The notes under the pieces are model-generated. The model was not told the DNA's origin. It ran no database searches and worked only from the letters and a program-made list of their open reading frames with translations. This document shows positions 10,384 to 19,238 of a DNA stretch of 64,000 nucleotides, piece by piece. This stretch comes from an uncultured Pseudomonadales bacterium (GTDB lineage: Bacteria; Pseudomonadota; Gammaproteobacteria; Pseudomonadales; Azotimanducaceae). Within the stretch, counting starts at the first letter, position 1; each line of letters starts with the position of its first letter. The position numbers were made by a program, and so were the translations under genes. The stretch covers positions 1-64,000 of the forward strand of contig CALIKQ010000006.1 of the NCBI GenBank assembly GCA_938017975.1. The letters are read 5' to 3'.

Positions 10384-11175
10384 TTACCGACTTGTTTGGA
10401 CAACGGCGGAATTCAGTCTTAGCACTTCAATCAAACCAACCAGAATAAGATCACTCACCACGTGATCGAAAATATTTTCTCGATCAAAGAGATGAACGAA
10501 ACCACCTGTCCCAACCACCAAGGGAGGGTCATCAGCGAACTCCTGCTCTGTGACTCGAGCGACGAGCTCCTTGATCATTCCGACATTGGACCAGAACAAA
10601 CCACTTTGAATACTCTCAATCGTTGTTGTTCCAAATGCCTTGCGGACCGGTTTGATCTCGACGGACGGCAGCTGAGCGGTTCGCATTTCAAGCGCCTCCA
10701 TCGACAAACGAATGCCCGGCAGGATGTTGCCGCCCAAAAAGGTTCGATCCGACCGAATCGCACAGACTGTCGTGGCAGTACCAAAATCCGCCACAATTAA
10801 ATTACGATCTGGGAAGAGTTTAATAGCACCGACCGCATCGGCGATGCGGTCAGCACCAACCTCTTTGGGGTCACGGTACGCAATCTTGAGTCCCGTTTTA
10901 ATCCCGGGACGCAAAATCAAAGGTTCGATGTCGAAGTATTTTTGCGCACAAGCCCTCAGAGAATACAGCAGATCCGGTACTACACAGCAAATCACAATCG
11001 ATTCTATGGCTGATGGGTCTATGTCATTTTCTCGAAGAACCGCGCGAAAAAAAACACCCAGCTCATCAGAGCTGCTATTGAGCTGCGAAGTCCTTCGGAA
11101 CTGTGTTTTAAGGCGATCGTGATTAAAAACACCGCCATAAACTTGGGTATTGCCCACATCAAGACATAGGATCAT
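10384..11175 (-). CDS. coaX: Type III pantothenate kinase
   Basis: CoaX phosphorylates pantothenate, the first committed step from pantothenate to coenzyme A. Unlike CoaA it is not feedback-inhibited by CoA and needs a monovalent cation. The 263-residue protein has the ASKHA-fold motifs DVGNTQVYGGVF at the N-terminus, VADFGTATTVCAI near 130 and GGNILPGIRLSMEAL near 150. Its start overlaps the panC stop by four bases, so the enzyme using pantothenate is coupled to the two that make it. Confidence 0.95.
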   Translation of the reverse strand: MILCLDVGNTQVYGGVFNHDRLKTQFRRTSQLNSSSDELGVFFRAVLRENDIDPSAIESIVICCVVPDLLYSLRACAQKYFDIEPLILRPGIKTGLKIAYRDPKEVGADRIADAVGAIKLFPDRNLIVADFGTATTVCAIRSDRTFLGGNILPGIRLSMEALEMRTAQLPSVEIKPVRKAFGTTTIESIQSGLFWSNVGMIKELVARVTEQEFADDPPLVVGTGGFVHLFDRENIFDHVVSDLILVGLIEVLRLNSAVVQTSR

Positions 11176-11942
11176 GGCGTTAACCTCACGTTATCAATCA
11201 ATCGAACTTGCCGGCTCCCCTGTCCCAAGAAAACCGCCCCGTATCTGCGATTCTTATGGGTTTGAACGTAATCTACGGTAAAACCAGCCTTTTCAAGTTG
11301 ATCCTTCACAAGATAATCGGAATCATCGCTATTTAAGTATTGAAAAAGACGCGGCGCCAGTGCACGTTCTGAAGATCCGAGTAAGGCATTGCGTGAACTC
11401 AGCGCTAACCCATCTGGAGCGCGCATCGTCGGCACGCCAACGACTTCAACCGGCATAAAAAAGGCAGTCACCATTCCCCGTATGAGCTCAAGTTGCTGAT
11501 AGTCCTTTTCGCCAAAATAGGCGCGATGGGGTTTGATGATATTCAATAACTTCATCACCACTGTCAGCACACCACTGAAGTGTCCTGGCCGCGCACTACC
11601 GCACCGGTCTAGACTCTCGCAGGATTCATTCACCAGATAGCTGTCGTCTGGGGCGTACATCACTTCGACCGTGGGCATAAACACCGCAGACACACCTGTC
11701 TGATTTAGCAGGTCAATATCCTCGACATCCCGCCTGGGATAGCCCGCTAAATCTGCTGGGTCATTAAACTGTTTGGGGTTCACAAACAGTGTGACAACAA
11801 CATGGTCATTTTCCATTAAAGCCTGTTCAACCAGTGCAACGTGACCCTCGTGAATTGCGCCCATCGTGGGCACACATCCAACTTGCCCCGAAAGAGCGTT
11901 GCGATACTCATTGACCGCATCAACGGTCGTGAACGTGTTCAT
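11172..11942 (-). CDS. panC: Pantothenate synthetase
   Basis: PanC condenses pantoate with beta-alanine using ATP. The 256-residue protein shows the nucleotidyltransferase signature VPTMGAIHEGHVALVEQAL near residue 23, FGEKDYQQLELIRGM near 140 and the SSRN segment near 180. It is about 25 residues shorter than E. coli PanC, mainly in the C-terminal domain, but all core motifs are present. It overlaps panB upstream and coaX downstream by four bases each. Confidence 0.95.
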   Translation of the reverse strand: MNTFTTVDAVNEYRNALSGQVGCVPTMGAIHEGHVALVEQALMENDHVVVTLFVNPKQFNDPADLAGYPRRDVEDIDLLNQTGVSAVFMPTVEVMYAPDDSYLVNESCESLDRCGSARPGHFSGVLTVVMKLLNIIKPHRAYFGEKDYQQLELIRGMVTAFFMPVEVVGVPTMRAPDGLALSSRNALLGSSERALAPRLFQYLNSDDSDYLVKDQLEKAGFTVDYVQTHKNRRYGAVFLGQGSRQVRLIDNVRLTP

Positions 11943-12730
11943 GCATAACTCTCACAGCGTGCTGGAAAGGCGCCGCTTTGTACGTCTTGATGATAGCGAT
12001 CGAGGGCATTCCCAATACTTGATGACAGGTCTGCATACTTCCTTAAAAATTTCGGCTCGAATCCAAGGTTCGCGCCCAGTAAGTCCTGCAGAACTAAAAC
12101 CTGTCCATCTACACCAGCTCCTGCACCGATGCCGATCACGGGAATTTTAAGATCGCTTGAGACCTTTGCAGCAACCGGGGCAGGTACGCATTCAAGCACC
12201 AATGCTCCCACACCAGCGGCCTCTACTTTCGCTGCATCAGCGAACAGTCGATCAGCGGCGGCTTCATTCTTCGCCTGAACCCGGTGTCCGCCCAGTTGGA
12301 GCACGGATTGCGGCGTAAGCCCCAAATGACCAACAACCGGAATTCCAGCCTCAACCAGGTGCGCGATCAGTGCGACTTGGTGACCTGCTCCTTCGATTTT
12401 TACGGCGTGAGCACCCGCTTGAATAAGAGCCGTTGCTGCAGCAACTCCTGAGCGCAAATCACCACTGGCTGTCATAAAGGGCATGTCAGCAACCACAAGT
12501 TTCGATCCCGCGCCTCGAGCTACGGCCGCGACATGAGGCAGCATCAGATCGAGGGTCGCGTGAACTGTTGAGGAGTAGCCATGCATAACCACGGCAAGTG
12601 AATCCCCGACCAGAAGACAATCCATTGGAGAGGCAGCGACGAGTTGCGCTGACCAATAGTCATAGCAGGTCACCATAGAAATTTTTTGTTGAATATTTTT
12701 GAGCCGCTGAAGCTGGCTGACCGATTGCAT
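11939..12730 (-). CDS. panB: 3-methyl-2-oxobutanoate hydroxymethyltransferase
   Basis: PanB makes ketopantoate from ketoisovalerate and methylene-tetrahydrofolate. The 263-residue protein (E. coli has 264) contains MVTCYDYWSAQLV, LLVGDSLAVVMHGY with the metal-binding Asp, VKIEG, GHLGLTPQS and IGIGAGAGVDGQVLV. The ATG at 12730 is preceded by GGGAGGA at ideal spacing; an upstream in-frame start lacks such a site. It leads a panB-panC-coaX operon. No panE, panD or other CoA gene lies nearby. Confidence 0.96.
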   Translation of the reverse strand: MQSVSQLQRLKNIQQKISMVTCYDYWSAQLVAASPMDCLLVGDSLAVVMHGYSSTVHATLDLMLPHVAAVARGAGSKLVVADMPFMTASGDLRSGVAAATALIQAGAHAVKIEGAGHQVALIAHLVEAGIPVVGHLGLTPQSVLQLGGHRVQAKNEAAADRLFADAAKVEAAGVGALVLECVPAPVAAKVSSDLKIPVIGIGAGAGVDGQVLVLQDLLGANLGFEPKFLRKYADLSSSIGNALDRYHQDVQSGAFPARCESYA

Positions 12731-13020
12731 GGCTGTCCTCCCATATGAGTAGAACGCTTCAATCGACGGCATGAGAGGATGACTTGACGCCACTACCTCA
12801 AGGTACCTGTCTGATTGAGATCAAGTCCTAAATTGTATCTGGGCCGAACCATCGTTCGACACCGGTTTCTCTCGCCGCTTCCTTTTCCGCCAAGAACCAG
12901 CGCACGCTTTTTTGAATACCCATCGCTCAGGATTGAGTTTCAACGCGGAGACTATTATTTATTTTACGAAGCGTCAAACGCATCGCCAATGATTTGGAAA
13001 TTCTGTAGACTCTCTCCCGC

Positions 13021-13097
13021 GGGCCTATAGCTCAGTTGGTTAGAGCAGTGGACTCATAATCCATTGGTCGAAGGTTCGAGTCCTTCTGGGCCCACCA
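13021..13097 (+). tRNA. tRNA with CAU anticodon, probably tRNA-Ile2
   Basis: A 77-base cloverleaf with encoded CCA. The acceptor stem GGGCCTA pairs with TGGGCCC (one G-T pair), the T-arm has GGTTCGAGTCC, and the anticodon loop reads CTCATAA. A CAU anticodon can mean initiator Met, elongator Met or Ile2 (lysidine-modified). The A-T pair at the top of the acceptor/D side, the CTCATAATC context and the TTGGTCG variable region resemble gammaproteobacterial tRNA-Ile2 more than Met. Automatic annotation may label it tRNA-Met. Confidence 0.9.
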
Positions 13098-13577
13098 CTC
13101 TTAAAACATCTTAGCCATCGCAATTGAGATAAAGACACAAAGACGCTCAAAGAACCTCAAAAATGTAGCGTCTTCGGCCTCTCGCTTACAAGCACATCAC
13201 AACGAGAACCAGGGGCGTGTTAAATCACTGGCTTTTGTCTCGGCGCCCCACTGCGTTACCAACTTTGTCCATCAGGACCGCAGCGATGTCTGCGCACTAT
13301 CAGATGAACGTATCAATGACGTGGTAAAGAGGAAGGTGCTGGGTAAAATACCCAAGGCTTCGCTGCACGCTGCCTTGTTGAGAGAGCCAGAGACTTCATC
13401 TATTTTTGGCTGAGTTTATCCGCTCAAGTCAACGCCAGCCCCCTTCATTAGGAGCTTATGAAGATGCAGACTTAATTCAACCCATGCACAGCGCTGAGCA
13501 CAAAAAAAGCGGGCGCAAAAGGCCTTCAACACAATTTTGAACAGGAACTTTCATCCACCCAAGATCTGGAGTTGCCA
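13098..13577. other. Gene-free stretch after the tRNA
   Basis: About 480 bases between the tRNA gene and the dienelactone hydrolase-like gene. I see no reading frame with coding character, no integrase remnant and no obvious terminator after the tRNA. A small hairpin (TGGGTA, AAA, TACCCA) lies at about 13340-13354. Confidence 0.5.
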
Positions 13578-14312
13578 ATGATTGAACATCATCTTGAAAT
13601 ACCCACCGAAGCTGGCGACATGAACACGTTTATTACCCACCCTGACGAAGGTGGCCCATTTCCTGTCGTCCTATTTTATATGGATGCGCCTGGGAAGCGC
13701 GAGGAGCTTCACGATATGGCCAGAAGAATCGCGACGACAGGCTACGTGGTGGTGCTTCCCAATCTCTACTATCGTAAAACTCAGGAGTTTGTCTGGGACC
13801 AAAGTGACAGTGCGATGAAGGCGATGTTCGAGATGACGAAGCATCTAACGCTCGAATGCATCATGGACGACACGAGAGCACTACTTGAATTTGTTGACGA
13901 TTTCCCAGTTGCTGAAGGGAGTCGGGTTGGTGCAGTGGGCTATTGCATGAGCGGACCTTTTGTTTTCAAAGCTGCTGGACGCTTTCCAAAGCGGATCGCT
14001 TGCGCTGCGTCAATTTACGGTGCAAACCTTTTGACTCAGCGGCCGGATTCGCCCCACTTAGACGCACATAAAATCCGGGGCGAAATGTACTTTGCCTGTG
14101 CCGAAATAGATCATTACGCACCCAAGGATGTCATTGACAATTTAGAGGCTCATCTTGCAACCTGCGACATCAACTATCGTCTCGAATGGTATCCCGGTGC
14201 AGAGCACGGCTTTGCGTTCCCCGGTCGCGGGAAAATTTTCCACAAGGCGAGCGCAGAAAGACACTGGCAGCGTCTCCACAGTTTGTTTGATCGCAACCTA
14301 AAACGAGCCTAA
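13578..14312 (+). CDS. Dienelactone hydrolase family protein
   Basis: A cytoplasmic alpha/beta hydrolase of 244 residues. The nucleophile is the Cys in the elbow GYCMSGP, as in dienelactone hydrolase (carboxymethylenebutenolidase) rather than Ser. The Asp of the triad is probably in CAEIDHYAP and the His is in GAEHGFAF. Family members open lactone rings in chloroaromatic degradation, but many are uncharacterised hydrolases, and no other aromatic catabolic genes are nearby. I start at the ATG at 13578 because GGAG lies six bases upstream. Confidence 0.85.
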   Translation: MIEHHLEIPTEAGDMNTFITHPDEGGPFPVVLFYMDAPGKREELHDMARRIATTGYVVVLPNLYYRKTQEFVWDQSDSAMKAMFEMTKHLTLECIMDDTRALLEFVDDFPVAEGSRVGAVGYCMSGPFVFKAAGRFPKRIACAASIYGANLLTQRPDSPHLDAHKIRGEMYFACAEIDHYAPKDVIDNLEAHLATCDINYRLEWYPGAEHGFAFPGRGKIFHKASAERHWQRLHSLFDRNLKRA

Positions 14313-14436
14313 TCAAAAAGGACTCAGCGCAGTCAAGGTCATCCTAACAACCACTCAGCCGAATGTTCTCAAGCGTTCTATAATAAAACGGTTAAACAGC
14401 TCAACGAAGTCGGCGTAACTCCTCAAGGTGCAACAA

Positions 14437-15783
14437 GTGAACCAATCTTTTAGTAATCGATATCTGATCTACGTCATCTTTATTTTCACTCTGGCCTCAA
14501 CCTGCTCCATCATCGATCGCCAAATTCTCAACGTTATGATTGGGCCGATAAAAAGAGATTTAGGCGGCATTTCCGATACCCAGGTGTCCTTGATCATGGG
14601 ATTTGCCTTTGCGCTTTTCTACACGTTGATGACTTACCCCGCTGGACGCATCACAGATCGCTACCATCGCATTAATTTGATGACTGCGGGCATTGCAGGC
14701 TGGAGCTTTATGACCATGTTATGCGGCGCAGCGAACCAGTATTGGCAGCTCTTTCTCGCTCGAATGGGCGTTGGTATTGGAGAAGCAACCCTCGGACCTG
14801 CCTCTAATTCAGCATTGGCGGATTTTTTCCCACCCGAGCGACTACCCGTCGCCATCGGTATCGTCGCTTCAGCACCTTTTATCGGCCAAGGCCTCGCGAA
14901 CATTGCTGGCGGACCGCTTATAGACTATCTGGAAGCGACGCCGAATTATGTTGTGCCAATTTTAGGAGAGATATTTTCTTGGCAAATGGTCCTGATCATG
15001 GTCGGGGCGCCAGGACTTCTCATTGCTTTGGCTATGTGGTTCCTCATTGAACCGCCGCGAAAAAACAAACAACTTGCTGAAAACACTTCGGTGCCGCTAA
15101 AGGACGTTTGGTCCTTTATTTTAACGAGAAAACATTTTTTCTTTTTCGTGTTTATGGGCTATCTGTGTTTAGCCACTCAAGGATGGTCTTTGTTCAGTTG
15201 GTTGGTTGAATATTTTGTGCGAAATCACGCGTGGAGCCGAACAGAAATTGGTCTTTCCTATGGCAGTATTGCATTGGTTGTTGGTATCGCAGGAAGCGTC
15301 TCTGGTGGTTTGTTCGCCAGCAGAATGATTCAAAAAGGCCGTACCGACGCAACCCTCAGGGTTGTGTTATACAGCACGATTGTACTGTTTCCACTGGCTG
15401 CTTTGCTGACCGTAATTCCTGATCCCTATATTGCGCTAGCCATGCTAATACCCGTGACCTTTTGTATGGCCATGCCTCCTGGGCTCATTATTGCAACTCT
15501 ACAAACCGTCGCTCCTAATGAGCTTCGTGGTCAGATGGTGGCGTTCTACCTGATTGCTGTGAACTTCTTGTCGTACAGCTTTGCGCCCTCTCTACCCGCG
15601 GTCATCAGTGACTTCGTGTTCCAAAGTGAGCTCGCACTGGGCCAGTCAATCTCTTTGCTGGCCGTGATCAATTACAGCGTCGCAATTGTTTGCTTAGCAC
15701 TCAGCCTAAAGTACTTTAGGCAAGCAGTGACCAGAGCCAATGCCTGGCGATCAGATCCAGAACCGTTTGCAGAGCGCGCCTAA
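14437..15783 (+). CDS. MFS transporter, spinster-like
   Basis: A 448-residue permease with about twelve membrane segments. The N-terminal SIIDRQILNVMIGPIKRDL and the loop PAGRITDRYHRINLM (the MFS loop 2-3 motif) place it in the spinster-like or hexuronate/organic-anion group. GVGIGEATLGPASNSALADF near residue 110 matches that group. The substrate is unknown. The GTG at 14437 is preferred because AAGG lies eight bases upstream; a GTG nine bases earlier is possible. It may be co-expressed with the preceding hydrolase, though 124 bases separate them. Confidence 0.85.
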   Translation: MNQSFSNRYLIYVIFIFTLASTCSIIDRQILNVMIGPIKRDLGGISDTQVSLIMGFAFALFYTLMTYPAGRITDRYHRINLMTAGIAGWSFMTMLCGAANQYWQLFLARMGVGIGEATLGPASNSALADFFPPERLPVAIGIVASAPFIGQGLANIAGGPLIDYLEATPNYVVPILGEIFSWQMVLIMVGAPGLLIALAMWFLIEPPRKNKQLAENTSVPLKDVWSFILTRKHFFFFVFMGYLCLATQGWSLFSWLVEYFVRNHAWSRTEIGLSYGSIALVVGIAGSVSGGLFASRMIQKGRTDATLRVVLYSTIVLFPLAALLTVIPDPYIALAMLIPVTFCMAMPPGLIIATLQTVAPNELRGQMVAFYLIAVNFLSYSFAPSLPAVISDFVFQSELALGQSISLLAVINYSVAIVCLALSLKYFRQAVTRANAWRSDPEPFAERA

Positions 15784-16304
15784 GGCCAGAAGACATCTTT
15801 GGACCCCAGCGACCTCCGCATCGAGCCTGACCAAAAGCAGGGTGTTAGCTCGACCCTGATCGTCATCGATAAAAAGCGCGGTTATTCGATTGGCAGCGCG
15901 CGAAATACGCACTGGCAATTTGGATCAGAAACTGCGCCAATAAGCTGCAATGTTCCTTGGAGTGTTCGAGCAGGTTTGTCATGAGATGCCAGAAAACCCA
16001 TGAGATGGACCCCCATTCCATCACCATGCAAGGCCAACGAGCAGAAATAGCGCCAATAACCTCAATGATTATCGATCGAGCGCACGGGTTGCATGATGTA
16101 TTATCAACCTCTAGTAAACGCTACACTTTGAAAGAATTTAGTCGCATTGCTGATACAAGCAAGACTTGCAATAGACCAGCCATCGCAGCGGCCGACGACT
16201 CGATCAGGATCAGCTGCTCGCTCAAGCGTGTTAAATATAAAAAGCGTTCTAATGATCAATACCCAATTACAATCATTCAACGATAACGACCAAAGGAAGA
16301 TCGC
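15784..16304. other. Gene-free stretch before the SDR gene
   Basis: About 520 bases with no gene I can support. Two open frames on the plus strand (61 and 109 codons) lack a recognisable protein or ribosome binding site and are rich in Ser, Arg and Cys, as expected for chance frames. The promoter of the following SDR gene must lie in the AT-richer 3' part. Confidence 0.5.
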
Positions 16305-17081
16305 ATGAAATTAGAAGGAAAAATTGCAGCCGTTACGGGTGGGTCTGCAGGAATCGGTAGAGGCATCGTCGAAGCTTATTTGGCTGAGGGCGCGCGAGTT
16401 ACCATCATGGCCAGAAACGCATCGAAGGCCGAGAAGATGCTCGAAGAGATCGGCGCAGGTGAAAACCTCTCATTCATTCAGGGTGACGCAATGGATCAAG
16501 CATCCGTAGAGCATTTTGTTGATGAGACTATCAATCAGTTCGGTCGGATCGATATATTGGTGAATAACGCAGGAGGCGCCAGTGATTTACAACCCACCGT
16601 CGACTTGAGCGATGAAGCCTTCGACATGTGTATGAAGTGGAATGTTTACTCGACTTTTTGGGGTACTCGCCGAGCACTTAAAGCGATGATTCCGCAAAAA
16701 TGGGGTCGCGTGATCAACATTTCATCAATGGAGGGCAAACACGGCAAACCCGTATTGACGGCCTACACTGCAGCGAAACACGCCGTCAATGGCATGACAA
16801 AATCAATCGCAAGAGAGGTCGGTACCGAAGGCATTACGATCAACGCCATTTGTCCGGGACTGATCATTACCGATATTGTCAGGGACAGCGGACCTCAAAC
16901 AGCCGAAGCCATGGGGATGACGTTTGACGAAATGGTTACCCTCTTTTCTCAGGAGTCAGCGATCAAAAGACCCAACACAGTCGAGGAAGTTGCCGCAATG
17001 GCGGTACTGCTGGCCAGCGATGCAGGTGCAGGCATCACTGGCGCTGCGCTCAGTATTGATGGCGGCACGTCGCAATACTAA
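16305..17081 (+). CDS. Short-chain dehydrogenase/reductase
   Basis: A 258-residue classical SDR oxidoreductase. It has the cofactor motif TGGSAGIGRG near residue 11, NNAG near 88, catalytic Ser in NISSMEG near 140 and YTAAK near 155, and ends in ITGAALSIDGGTSQY. The Ala-Arg-Asn after the second beta-strand (IMARNASK) suggests NADPH rather than NADH. The substrate is unknown; the family covers 3-oxoacyl, steroid and alcohol substrates. A GGAAG ribosome binding site precedes the ATG. It converges on rpoD. Confidence 0.88.
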   Translation: MKLEGKIAAVTGGSAGIGRGIVEAYLAEGARVTIMARNASKAEKMLEEIGAGENLSFIQGDAMDQASVEHFVDETINQFGRIDILVNNAGGASDLQPTVDLSDEAFDMCMKWNVYSTFWGTRRALKAMIPQKWGRVINISSMEGKHGKPVLTAYTAAKHAVNGMTKSIAREVGTEGITINAICPGLIITDIVRDSGPQTAEAMGMTFDEMVTLFSQESAIKRPNTVEEVAAMAVLLASDAGAGITGAALSIDGGTSQY

Positions 17082-17230
17082 TCGCTTTTACGACCTCTTA
17101 CTTTTCGAGGGGAATCATGGCGTTGGTTCGCCCGACGCTGATCTGAAGTAGACAAAAAATAGGTACTGTCGGTTCGGTGGCAGCTCACCGCCCAGTGAAC
17201 GTGCTTGAGTCCACTCCGCTGAACGCCGCT

Positions 17231-17266
17231 GGCCTTTTGACCGCTCGAACAAGCGGTCAAAAGGCC
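17231..17266. terminator. Long perfect hairpin between SDR and rpoD, possible bidirectional terminator
   Basis: A perfect 15-base inverted repeat (GGCCTTTTGACCGCT and its complement) with a six-base loop CGAACA lies between two convergent genes. The stem includes an AAAA/TTTT block rather than being followed by a T-run, so termination efficiency is uncertain. Its position, 25 bases after the rpoD stop and about 150 after the SDR stop, suggests it ends one or both transcripts. Confidence 0.55.
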
Positions 17267-17291
17267 ATTGTCATGAATACCAACTCTGGGT

Positions 17292-19103
17292 CTATTGATC
17301 CAAAAAGCTCTTAAGGTGATCAGAGCGACTGGGGTGTCGTAGCTTACGCAAAGCCTTCGCTTCAATTTGGCGGATGCGCTCTCGGGTCACGTCGAACTGT
17401 TTACCCACCTCTTCAAGCGTGTGATCCGTGTTCATATCAATACCAAATCTCATTCTGAGCACCTTAGCTTCTCTCGCTGTAAGACCCGCCAAGATATTCC
17501 GCGTCGCATCTCGCAAACCCTCCTCGGTGGCCACATCGAGGGGCGCGCCCACGGCGGCGCCTTCTCCGAGATTAGAGTCTGAGTCCAAAAAGTCCCCAAG
17601 ATGAGAGTCTTCATCATCCCCAATGGGTGTCTCCGTCGAAATCGGTTCCTTCGCAATTTTTAACACACGCCGAACCTTTTCTTCGGGCATCTCCATTCGC
17701 TCACCCAATTCTTCGGGCGTCGGCTCCCTGCCCATCTCTTGAAGCATCTGTCGTGAGATCCGAGACAACTTATTGATCGTCTCGATCATATGAACTGGAA
17801 TACGGATGGTTCTGGCCTGATCAGCAATCGACCGTGTGATGGCTTGCCGGATCCACCAAGTCGCATAGGTCGAAAACTTATAGCCGCGCCGATACTCAAA
17901 TTTATCGACCGCTTTCATTAGACCAATGTTGCCCTCTTGAATGAGGTCTAAAAACTGTAAGCCCCGATTGGTGTATTTCTTAGCGATTGAAATAACCAGT
18001 CTCAGATTTGCTTCGACCATATCCTTCTTAGCGCGACGAGCCTTTGCTTCACCGATGAACATTTTGCGGTTCAGGTCTTTCAGTTCAGCGACTGTCAGTC
18101 CGATCTCCTCAGAGATAAGCGCAATTCGCTTTTGCGCTCGGCTAACTTCATCTTGGACCGGTTTGAGCTTACTGACTCCAGATTTTATTTGCTTTGCCGC
18201 CCATTTTGTATCGGCTTCATGCCCTGGAAACGTCTTCAAAAAATCTTTTCGACTGATCCCTGCCTCGCGAACGCAGAGCGTCATAATCTGTCGTTCTAAC
18301 CGGCGAATCTCCTGATGAGGTTCTTTGGCTTCAGCGACAATGGACTCATATTCCTTGGGGACAAATTTAAAAAATTGAAAAGCAACGCCCAGTGCAGCGA
18401 GTTCTTTTGCCGCTGCCGCTGAACTACGACCATTACGCTTTATCGATCGCTTCGTCTTATCGATTTGTTTTGCCAATATTGCGAACCGTTCGGCGGCAAG
18501 CTCTGCATCTGGGCCAGTATCTTCCTCGGCAGCGCTTTCATCTTTGGCCTCACCGGGAACAACCTGCGCAGCAGGCGCTACATGCTCGGCTGGGTCCAGG
18601 AAGCCGATCATCAAATCCGAAAGTTTGCCCTCTTCAAGCTGTGTCTCTTTGTATCGATCAACAATCCGACCGGGAATACCTGGGAAACCAGATGCCGCAT
18701 CGAGCACATCTCTGATGCCCTCCTCGATGCGTTTTGCAATTTCAATCTCACCCTCTCGAGTCAACAGATCTACCGTTCCCATCTCTCGCATATACATGCG
18801 CACAGGGTCAGTGGTTCGACCAGTTTCATTCTCTACAGCAACGAGCACCGCAGCAGCCTCTTCAGCCGCGAGCTCGTCGGTCACATCTCCTTCAACCATC
18901 AGGTCATCGCGCTCTGGCGCGGTTTCAGAGACTTGGATGCCCATATCGTTGATCATTCCGATAATGTCTTCGATTTGTTCTGGATCCGTAATATCGTCGG
19001 GCAGGTGATCGTTGACCTCGGAATAAGTCAGATACCCTTGCTCTCTGCCTTGAGCAATGAGTTTTTTTAATCTTGATTGTTGCTGCGCAAGACCGCTGGC
19101 CAT
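17292..19103 (-). CDS. rpoD: Primary sigma factor sigma-70
   Basis: The 603-residue housekeeping sigma factor. Region 1.1 occupies about the first 80 residues, region 1.2 begins at [12 protein letters not shown] near 97, region 2 contains [17 protein letters not shown] and [19 protein letters not shown] (-10 recognition and melting), and region 4.2 ends in the helix-turn-helix [21 protein letters not shown] non-conserved acidic and Ala-rich insert lies between regions 1.2 and 2, as in other Gammaproteobacteria. It follows dnaG on the same strand after a 135-base gap, so it probably has its own promoter as well as read-through from rpsU-dnaG. Confidence 0.98.
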   Translation of the reverse strand: MASGLAQQQSRLKKLIAQGREQGYLTYSEVNDHLPDDITDPEQIEDIIGMINDMGIQVSETAPERDDLMVEGDVTDELAAEEAAAVLVAVENETGRTTDPVRMYMREMGTVDLLTREGEIEIAKRIEEGIRDVLDAASGFPGIPGRIVDRYKETQLEEGKLSDLMIGFLDPAEHVAPAAQVVPGEAKDESAAEEDTGPDAELAAERFAILAKQIDKTKRSIKRNGRSSAAAAKELAALGVAFQFFKFVPKEYESIVAEAKEPHQEIRRLERQIMTLCVREAGISRKDFLKTFPGHEADTKWAAKQIKSGVSKLKPVQDEVSRAQKRIALISEEIGLTVAELKDLNRKMFIGEAKARRAKKDMVEANLRLVISIAKKYTNRGLQFLDLIQEGNIGLMKAVDKFEYRRGYKFSTYATWWIRQAITRSIADQARTIRIPVHMIETINKLSRISRQMLQEMGREPTPEELGERMEMPEEKVRRVLKIAKEPISTETPIGDDEDSHLGDFLDSDSNLGEGAAVGAPLDVATEEGLRDATRNILAGLTAREAKVLRMRFGIDMNTDHTLEEVGKQFDVTRERIRQIEAKALRKLRHPSRSDHLKSFLDQ

Positions 19104-19238
19104 AGAACCCCTCTTAATCGCGTCCCCTTAATCGAACCAATAAGTATAGGGTCCGAGTCACAGAAGCGCTACCCTAGAGGCTGCCTACCCGGCCTTATAT
19201 GACACTGAATTCACAGCATTAATGATCGATCATGGGCG

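Noticed and set aside
13021-13577. Integration site or mobile element at the tRNA gene
   Set aside because: No duplicated tRNA 3' end, integrase or phage-like gene occurs downstream.
15957-16286. 109-codon plus-strand frame before the SDR gene
   Set aside because: No ribosome binding site, no recognisable domain, and codon use unlike neighbouring genes.
18392-19070. Long plus-strand open frames antisense to rpoD
   Set aside because: They mirror the acidic, Ala-rich part of rpoD; such composition creates long antisense frames. No family resemblance.
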